NCBI RefSeq assembly: GCF_004798865.1
Contig: NW_025335268.1
Coordinates: 4,160,486 to 4,224,485, forward strand
DNA length: 64,000 nucleotides
Direction of reading: 5' to 3'
Source: Varanus komodoensis
Lineage: Eukaryota > Chordata > Lepidosauria > Squamata > Varanidae
A program made the translations under genes and the position numbers. Shown here piece by piece: positions 56,401 through 64,000 of this stretch (positions are counted from its first letter, which is position 1; the number at the start of each line of letters is the position of its first letter). Below the pieces are notes generated by a model that was given only the letters and a program-made list of their open reading frames with translations, made no database searches and had not been told where the DNA came from.

Positions 56401-57892
56401 CTCATTATTTCCCAGTTCCTCAGCAAATTAGCTGGACCAAATGTGAATGCATGGGTGGAGCTCAGGCCAAAATTGTAATGATTCCTCAGATGGGGCAGAG
56501 CAAATATGTTTCATAAGCAATAGTGTAAAAAGGAAAAAAAATGTGTGTAAGAACCACTGTACTGAAATGGATAAGTAATCGAGTCTGTATTTTAATACAA
56601 TGTGTTTGGTGCCATAGTGGTAAATAAATTATTGCAATTTGCCCGTATCACTTTCATATTGGATTATTTCATTTTGCCTTTGAAATCTCCCTAACAACTC
56701 ATCCTAGTCTGTGAGAAGATTAGAATTCTCATTTTCCTCCAAGCAACGGGGCCCTTTCTTCTATGCGGATGTGCCACTTCTTTGGCCACAATTGCTTTGG
56801 AGGGGAGAAGTTCACGGACAGGACTGGGGTCCTTGCTGGTAAATTCATATCCGGGGAGCTGCACTGGCGTTCCTGGCTTCAGGCTGCACATGTCTATGTG
56901 AGGCTTATCTCAAGTTGCCAGCCACAGCCAGTAACCCTGGATCTAGTTCCAGAGTCCACCACACAGACACACACATGCAATACAAATAAACTGGTAGAAA
57001 AAATATACAATAAAGAGCAGAAATCATACTTCAAAAAGAATTTACAATGTAGGCATGGAAAGAGAGGAACCATCACATCATAAAATAATGTGTCCAAGTA
57101 TTCTTAAAAGGTGGCTGCAGTTGCCAGATTTTTTGCAAGTCTTTCCCCTTACCCTACGCAGAACATTCCTTCTATATTGGTTGAATCAAAATGTGGTTAA
57201 TAAAAGTAGAGTATTTGATATGGGAAACAGGGAAAGAACCTAATTGTGTAAGTGTCTTGAAAACTTTTTTTAAAAGTCCAAAATCTGCCTGTTAGATCAG
57301 ACAGAACAGAGTCGAGCAGGAGCCATGAGTTCTGGGAGAAAATAAACTACGAGGTTATGTAATTATATGTGGTTATAAAGTAGATATGAAGTCATGTTGT
57401 TGGCTTGTCACTGGTTATGGGTGTAACAGTAATTTCTTCATCTGTATAAAAATAAAATAGCAAAATAAAATGCAACAGAAAACTGATGAGGCTCCCAATC
57501 AAATTTGATATGCTAGATTAATGAAGTAACCTGCTGGAATCTAAGAGTGTCCCCGGGGCATGAAGTAAACCTTCTTGTGGTGCTCCAACAATCTAATCTT
57601 GCCTTTGAATGAGCCATTGAATGCCAAACCAAAATGTTGGCAAGAGAGGGCCAATGACCACTATTTCCTGGGTTTTTGTTCTGCTTGCACAGACTTCAGC
57701 ATTACTTACCCTTTATGAAGCAGTTTCAGCATCCAGAGTCTATTAAAATGTTTAATGCAAGCATCTTTTGTGTCTTAAGCCCGAAGAGATTGTTTGTTCT
57801 TATTTAAACTAGCAAAATATCAACCCCGTATCAGAGGTGCGTATGTGGTTAAGGGGTTTGGATGCAGTTGGGGTCCTTCCATTTTTTGTTGA

Positions 57893-58020
57893 CAGGGCTG
57901 GCCCAAGGCATTTTGCTGCCTGAGGCAAAGGACAAGGCAGCAGCTCTCTTCGTTCCACATAGGTGACCAACCAGACTGAAATCAAGATCTTCCCAAACAC
58001 AGCAACAGCTCAGAGCCCTC
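57893..58020 (+). repeat. Dispersed repeat fragment (possible hAT MITE end)
   Basis: CAGGGCTGGCCCAAGGCATTTTGCTGCCTGAGGCAAAGGACAAGG is a word string I associate with a common squamate dispersed repeat starting CAGGG. No opposite end was found. Confidence 0.35.
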
Positions 58021-58796
58021 CACTAAACCAGGGGGCAGCTTAGGGGAAACGACGCAGGCTGTAGTGCAAACACGGGACTGCCTTCTGCCATCCAGGCATT
58101 CTTTTTAGTGCTTTGACAAAACATGCTCAGTTTTGACCATCCTTATTCATTTTTTATGTAGGAACATTTGCATTTGAACAAAATTTGGAGATGGATATTT
58201 CAGGAATATGATCATGGGTTGGGTTTCGAGTTCTTCTGCTTACTGGACTTCTGAGGTGGCTGAGGAGTGTGAATGGGTGTGCTGCCTTTCCCGACAGCTT
58301 TCCGAACTCTGATAAAAGCCCAGGGGGAGAAATACTGAGGCAACTCCTCCTATAGGGCCTTTTCAGATCAGAAGGTGCGGGCTACAAAACCATGGAGAGA
58401 TACAAAACAGAAAGAAAAGGTGTGCACTGCCCTCTTGCCACTCTTGTGCTGGCCTCCTCCCATCATCCTTGAAGGCCCCTAGGCATGGCTCATGGCTGAG
58501 GATGTGGAACAGTGATGAGGCCATCGACAGGTTTGCCAATGTTTCCACTTGCAGTAGCAGCACAGAAAGAAAAGAAGAATGTGCTCTGGCCGCTGCTGAT
58601 GGTGAGCTCCACCTCTGAGAGACAGGGCTTTTCCTCCCCTTGGAGACACTCAGTGAAATCGGGCTGCCCAGTTTCTTTTCCCACAAATATGGTGGAGAAT
58701 TTCCGGAGGCTGTCTGCAGACAGATCTGTTAGGAACCACCTGGCCATTCACAGCACATGCTGAGTAATAGGTTAGGCTGGGTTCAGGGAAAGGTTC

Positions 58797-59215
58797 GTAT
58801 GGCTGTTCGTTTCAAATGCATAGGATAGTGGAGTTGGAAGGGTCCAAGAAGGCCATCGGGTCCACCCCCCCCCCCCCCCCGCTGTTACAGGTTACCAATT
58901 TACACCATCCCACTGAGATGACTGTCTAGTTTCTTCTTGAATGTCTCTGGAGTAGGAGAGCGCATGACCTTCTTGGGCAACTGGTTCCACTCTTGTGTTG
59001 CTCTGACAGTGAGGAAACTTCCTGATACCTAGCCTGAATCTGGGTTGCCACAACTTGAGTGAGTTATTCCATGTCCTACACTCTGGTATCAGCAAGAAGA
59101 GATCTTGACCTTCCTCTTTGAAACAGAGTGATACCACATCCCTCCTCAGCCTTCTCTTCTCAAGGCTGAACATACCCAGTTCTCTCAGTCTCTCCTTGCA
59201 GGTGTGTGTCTGCGG
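58797..59215 (-). repeat. CR1 LINE 3' end (antisense)
   Basis: The minus strand encodes MFSLEKRRLRRDVVSLCFK, then SLKLWQPRFRLGIRKFPHC, the CR1 C-terminus. The 3' end near 58797 has ATAGGATAGTGGAGTTGGAAGGGTCC and a C-run at 58866-58882. It is 5'-truncated, with frame changes. Confidence 0.85.
58866..58882. repeat. C homopolymer in a CR1 copy
   Basis: A run of about 17 C inside the 3' end of the CR1 copy at 58797-59215; likely to vary in length between individuals and to be error-prone in sequencing. Confidence 0.85.
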
Positions 59216-59789
59216 ATATTCATAGTGGAGAGTTCTGTGTGCTGCTTGCACTCCTGCAATGGCACTGCTGTGCTTGCATTCTCCCTCGGGACCAAATCCA
59301 CACAGTTGCCCAGAAGCAGAGTGTGAGATGCTTCCCCATATTCTCATTCTCAGCTTGCATTCTTGGGGAAGGCAGATGAAAAGGAAGTGGCCTCATGGAG
59401 GAGAAGGAACAGGGCAGGGAGGTTCTGGAAGTAGGCGGAGGGATCTGGCCAGCTAGCCCCTTTTCATGTGGCTGTATTTATTTATTTGTAGCCCATCTGG
59501 GGGGCATCAAAGTATAGCGATGCCTTTACTGGTGGAGAAGTCTCGGCTTGAATGTTGGAGCAGCAACTAATGGCAGCAGCGGCATGTACATGGCACTGGT
59601 TACTCAACAGTCTTCGAGAGCATGCCAGCAGCCTTCCACCCAGCAGCCAAGCCTGGCTTCGGCGAGGGCTCATCTCCTTTAATCTTGCTGGTTCGATGCA
59701 GCAAGTGAACAGAGATCAAAGTGTCTTCAGAACCCGGTCTAATTACAACTGCAGCCACAAATGTTCGAGCAAAATGGGACTTGTTCCTG

Positions 59790-60310
59790 AGTGAAAGTGC
59801 TGTGGAACAATATTATGCAGTGTACGAATTCCATCCAACCACCGAACAAATAAACAATGCTACTGAATCACACAACAAATCATCGTACAATTAGGCCACA
59901 CAAGACCATCTGGTTTACAAAGCAGCCTCTGAGCCAGAGGAGAACGCTTTGAAGATAAATATTCCCATATGTGAAAAGCAAATAAAACAAAATTACTACT
60001 CGCACGGAGCATCATTCTGTAATGTTATTCTCCGTGGGAATAGACGATTTCATACGGGGACTGTTACATTCTGCACGAAACTTGACAGATGCAAGCCGGG
60101 ATGGAGTTACAAATTGGTTTGGGCGCCATGAGAGCTTGACTAACTGGCAGGACTGTTGGCTCGTTGCTGTTTGCTTTTTGATGGGTGAAAGAATCGTGGT
60201 GGTTCAGTCTTCTCGAGTCCCAACCAAGGTCCCAAACATATATATTCCTCCAGCCCATATAAAGTTGCACTTCTTCATAAAGAGAGTTCCTCTGGCCTTT
60301 CTTTCATAGT
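59790..60310. promoter_or_regulatory. CpG-retaining unique block downstream of TGFB2
   Basis: About 0.5 kb with at least a dozen CpG dinucleotides in otherwise AT-rich sequence, while its flanks are CpG-poor old repeats. It contains CATATATATTCC, CCATATAAAG (CArG-like) and ATGTTATTC words. No frame reads as a known protein. It is best explained as constrained noncoding DNA or an exapted element; that is inference. Confidence 0.35.
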
Positions 60311-60524
60311 AATAAAAGCAGCACTTTTCATTCGTTTGTGTCATTTCCTACTTCTGTGCAGAAAAACTGTTCAGGCCATGTAGTAGGTGGAGAACGAGGG
60401 TAGAAGGAATCCATAAAGAGTAGGCTCATCTTTACACACACCACCAACCTCATTGGACTGGCTTCCTTCAGATTCTGTTTCACAAGCCAGAGCTATGTGA
60501 GTGCAGAGTATTCTGTCAGGAAGA

Positions 60525-60670
60525 AAGAGCCATATGAGATAATTCAAGGTGGCCATGCCTGCTCTTTTGCAGAGGACATCCCTCTGTTTGAAGGGTGCTG
60601 GGAGACTGTCCTCTGTCATGAAGGCATCCTTCATTTGAAGGACAGTCCAATCCAAGTCTAGTTTAAAGAT
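60525..60670 (-). repeat. Unnamed repeat family C copy (antisense)
   Basis: AGACTGTCCTCTGTCATGAAGG and CATTTGAAGGACAGTCCAATCCAAGTCTAGTTTAAAGATG form the reverse complement of the copy at 3752, about 57 kb away. Confidence 0.4.
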
Positions 60671-61480
60671 GAAGAGCCATCCAAAGGAAGAGCTGAGCCT
60701 TGAAGCCAACCATCTGCTGCACCTGGGGAGCAAACTCACAAGGTCACGGTCTTCCACACAATAATAAGATGTACCCTGTTTCTACTGAAATCATAAGAAT
60801 TAGTTCTACACTTACATCTATGCATAGAAGTCAGCATGAGTGAATCATGCATGGTGGTGTCATCTCTTGCCCATTCACAAGGGAGCAGCCTAGGGAGATC
60901 ACACCAGGGCAGGGAGTGCCCACTGAGCTGGATGCGGAAGGAGTCTCTGCCTGCTGACATATTCAGGGTATCACCACAAACACATTTCTTTATGAACCAT
61001 TTTTTCCACCAGGATATCCAAAGGGGCATGTTACCATGGTATGACTTACCCTATAAAATCAAAAGAAATGACTTAACAACTCCCATCACTCACAAAAGCC
61101 AGCAGCATCCATGACCAATAAAGCAGCAGATAAAATCCAAGAACTGCTGTTGGGAAGGGGCATACAGGATTGGACTAGGTGGGGAAATGTGAGGTTGTGT
61201 TTCAAAAGCGCTGCTCTAGTTATATTATCAGTGATCAAGTTGATAACATTTAGTAACATTTTCTAAGTGCAGGCTCAGTACCTAAAAGACAAGATACATA
61301 GAAAAAGGGAATGAGGAGAGGAGTGCTTAAATATAATTCATGACCAAGTTTCTGAGTTGTTTGGGGACAGAATTAAAAAGATAGGCCATTTCCACTAAAA
61401 TATAGTTAACTTGCCCATCTGGTAAGAGTGGGCAAGAGGGAGCAAGTTTCCATACAGCAAGAGTGAGCAAGAGTGAGTTC

Positions 61481-61595
61481 TCCAGATGTTTCTGCAGATG
61501 TTTTGGCCTACAATTCTCCATATTTCTCACTGTTGGCTATGCTGGCTTAGACTGATAGGACTTATGGGTCAAAATATTTGAAGGGTACAAGTTGC
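61481..61595. repeat. Palindromic repeat family A
   Basis: TCCAGATGTTTCTGCAGATGTTTTGGCCTACAATTCTCC and GATAGGACTTATGGGTCAAAATATTTGAAGGG flank TGTTGGCTATGCTGGCTTAG. The left arm has a small internal duplication of CAGATGTTT. Confidence 0.7.
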
Positions 61596-61639
61596 CATAA
61601 GATGTGTTGGTGCACATGGGGAGGCCTAAAGGAGTGTCT

Positions 61640-61890
61640 TCGAAGAGGATTTAAACATCAGGCAAGTTCATTTGGTAGGTGATCCAGGAGATGTCCCAGT
61701 CTTGAGCCCCATCTAAAGTCTTAAAGGATAAAACCATCACTTTGAACTGGGACTGTGGACTGAACTCATGTTTTAATACCATTAAAAGGTTTGCAGTCTT
61801 ATTTTGAATCAGATGAATTTCTTAACCCTCTTCAAAGGTACCTCCCACTGTGGTCTAACTTAAACATGTTATCCAATAGGGATTGCTTCA
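61640..61890 (-). repeat. L2/CR1-clade LINE remnant (antisense)
   Basis: CTAAAGTCTTAAAGGATAAAACCATCACTTTGAACTGGGA, TTTGCAGTCTTATTTTGAATCAGATGAA and CCTCCCACTGTGGTCTAACTT are collinear with the LINE at 25.4-25.6 kb. Old copy. Confidence 0.6.
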
Positions 61891-63177
61891 ACTGTCCAAA
61901 TTATGAACAGAGAATTATGGGCCTCCCAGGCAGGGCAGGAGAAGCATGGAGGTGAATGTTGCTTCCAAGCACTGGCAACTAGTTGCCAGTTTCAGTCTTC
62001 CACAGCCTATTGGAGGGGGAAGGAAAGAGGCCCCACCAGGGTGCCTGGATGGCCCTGCTCTCCTTCCTTCCCTACCCCTGGAACACACCCTGGACTGCTC
62101 CCCAAGGTTGCTCTTCTGACCTTGGAGATGCCGGTATGGAGGTTCTTTCTGTGTCTGCTGTGGAGGAAAGGTGCTCTGAGCCCAGAGATGTTTTCTGAGC
62201 TGGGAGTTTGTCCAGAGGGTCAGAGGAGTGTTCTGCCAGATTTTACCAAACCGTAAAGAACTGTCATCAGATTCCCTGCCCCCCTCTGGAAGGAGCAATC
62301 TACTTTAAAAAGTGCTTTTAAATAGGTTGCATTGAGAATATTTTTGCCTTTCCTGGAGATCCTGTATGTCTATATTTTCAGCAGTATATTTTATTCCAGC
62401 ATTATTGAGTTATAGCATTTTGGTCTTGCTTGGACTGAAGCTCAAGGATAGCAATATGTGTCAATCCTTTGCACAGATCTAATGATTTTCCCTTTCAGAA
62501 ATGTCTATAAATTAATGAATGATTCTTGGTTGATTATGACAATGTTTTCTGTTCTTGCAAAACAAAGGGTTGTGTGACAGGGCAGCTTCCCCATAGCTTT
62601 AATCACAGAAAAAAATATAAGCCTCCTGCTAACTTCCTAAGGGACCATGTACATTGTTTTCCCTACAGATTATCTCCCTGTGGGAAAATGCCATGTGATG
62701 TGGCCCTAAGGCGTGTGTTTGGCTTTCCACTGGTTTCAAGACATGTTTGGCCAACTTCTTACAGCCTGGCATTTTAGGAATGTGAATTCAGGATTGTGCT
62801 GGCAAAAATGTAATTGCTGTTGCATTTTCTGTCAACACATCTCTCTGCTGGGAAAAGCTGCAGCGAAGGAATTCACAAAGGGCCCACCAGAATAACAAGC
62901 TGGCCTCTTAAGTCCCACCAGCCTCTACTCTCCAAAGGCTTCTTGCATCATGTAAAGACTCCACCTTTTCTCCCTTGCTGCCCCATTTGCTTTTAAGTGC
63001 ATCTAAGAACACCTATGCGATAGCTCCTCCCTCCGTCCCTCCCTCCCTCCAAACTCACCTTTTCCTTGTAAGTCTTGGGCTCATTCCCCATGTTCCATGG
63101 GGTTCCCATCTCCTTCTGTAGCTTCCCCTGACCTTGACACCCTCTGGAAGTTTTAGGATAAAAATCCCATCACTCTG

Positions 63178-63252
63178 AGCAGTAGCCACACTGGCTGGGT
63201 GTGGAAGTGGTGATGGAAGTGGTGATCCAAAACATTTGGGGAGCACCCACCG
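63178..63252. repeat. Palindromic repeat family A, partial
   Basis: AGCAGTAGCCACACTGGCTGGGTGTGG followed by a duplicated AAGTGGTGATGG and CCAAAACATTTGGGGAGCACCCACC: the right half of the family. Other partial copies lie at 1920-1980 and 23850-23917. Confidence 0.5.
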
Positions 63253-64000
63253 GGAGACTGATCTCTAAGCACAAACAACTGAAACAACCACGTGCCCCTT
63301 CCAAGGGCCCAGGCATCCCAATACCACTGGGCTGCAACAGAGAGAAGTAGGGGCAGAGAAGTTAACCTGCCCAGTGGTATCGGGATGCCTGGGCCCTTGG
63401 AGAGCCCATGCCAGGATGCTTTAATGAGCGATGACGCTGATGCCATCTGCCCAGCTCTTCCTCAGATTTCCCTGTTCCCTCCGAGCTTACATTTTCTTGC
63501 AATGATGGCTTGGCCTGGAATAGCCACTTGCCTCCCATTAGCTTTGCAAGAGACCTGCCAGAAGTGGAGCTGAAAACAAAGGAGGACTGATTCTGGGGGC
63601 CAAGTTGGAGGGAGGGAGGAGATACCACAGAAGTATCCAGGCATCAAAGCAGCAACAGAGAAAGGGCAGTCTTCTGAGGGAGCAAGACGGTGCATGGCGG
63701 GGCTTGACTTGCCACCTCACATGCACCAGTACGCCACCTCAGTTTCCACTTTGCCTAGTGTAAGCTCCTTGGAGCAGAGACCTGGCCTCTGGTACTCAGC
63801 GAGGCACTGGTGACACTCCATAAAGTGCCTCTAATTTGTCCATGTGAAGACACTGCTTTGACCAGATACGATCACTTGCAAAGTGGGCACGGCAGCTTTT
63901 CCTGAACGCTGGTTTTGACTGCCTCATCTTGCACAGTCAGTCTCGGCCAAGCACTTCCATGACAGATGAAAACTCTGCAGTCTCCATGAAACTGTTTTTC

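Larger units (their letters stand above)
51111..64000 (+). other. Intergenic DNA downstream of TGFB2
   Basis: No coding exon, tRNA or rRNA gene was recognised in these 12.9 kb. Identified contents are a Squam1 SINE, family-B palindromes, a CA microsatellite, a CR1 copy, an L2 remnant, and a CpG-retaining block at about 59.8-60.3 kb. Stretches at 55000-57850 and 62300-63150 show nothing I can name. In other amniotes the region after TGFB2 is gene-poor, which agrees with this. Confidence 0.7.

Noticed and set aside
61903-62298. Overlapping open frames of 117 and 127 codons on opposite strands
   Set aside because: No similarity to a known family and no gene context; GC-rich chance frames.

Overview
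This window is vertebrate nuclear DNA, almost certainly from a squamate reptile (lizard or snake). The evidence is the repeat content: a Sauria SINE, several tRNA-derived Squam1-type SINEs, Bov-B (RTE) LINE 3' ends, L2/CR1-type LINEs and squamate palindromic repeat families. The host genes are intron-rich, and the mature protein of the one gene found is nearly identical to that of birds and mammals. I cannot place the species further.

The only host protein-coding gene I can support is TGFB2 (transforming growth factor beta-2 precursor), on the plus strand. Six exons can be read: 18823-18986, 37316-37448, 37560-37670, 40672-40846, 44028-44181 and 49649-49807 (stop TAA at 49805-49807). These match exons 2-7 of the 7-exon vertebrate gene and encode 297 complete residues: the C-terminal two thirds of the latency-associated prodomain, the RRKKR furin site and the complete 112-residue growth factor. 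Exon 1 (signal peptide and start codon) lies upstream of the window, so positions 1-18822 are the 3' part of intron 1.

Layout. 1-18822: intron 1, with Bov-B, CR1, MIR and Squam1 fragments, a probable solo LTR (13325-14128) and likely conserved noncoding blocks near 15.3-15.7 kb and 18.25-18.8 kb. 18987-37315: intron 2 (18.3 kb), the most repeat-rich part, with a Sauria SINE, a 1.6-kb L2/CR1-type LINE that has lost its catalytic box, a decayed Ty3/Gypsy fossil, a 5S-rRNA-derived SINE and a hAT-like MITE. 37449-49648: four further introns of 111 bp to 5.5 kb. 49808 to at least about 51.1 kb: the AU-rich 3' UTR. The rest to 64 kb is intergenic DNA with old LINE and SINE pieces and one CpG-retaining block (about 59.8-60.3 kb) that looks constrained.

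I found no operon, CRISPR array, defence system or intact mobile element. Most other open frames in the window are chance frames or lie within repeats. The points most worth checking are the putative TGFB2 enhancers, three conservative substitutions in the otherwise near-invariant mature ligand, the 5S-headed SINE, and several palindromic repeat families present in multiple copies.
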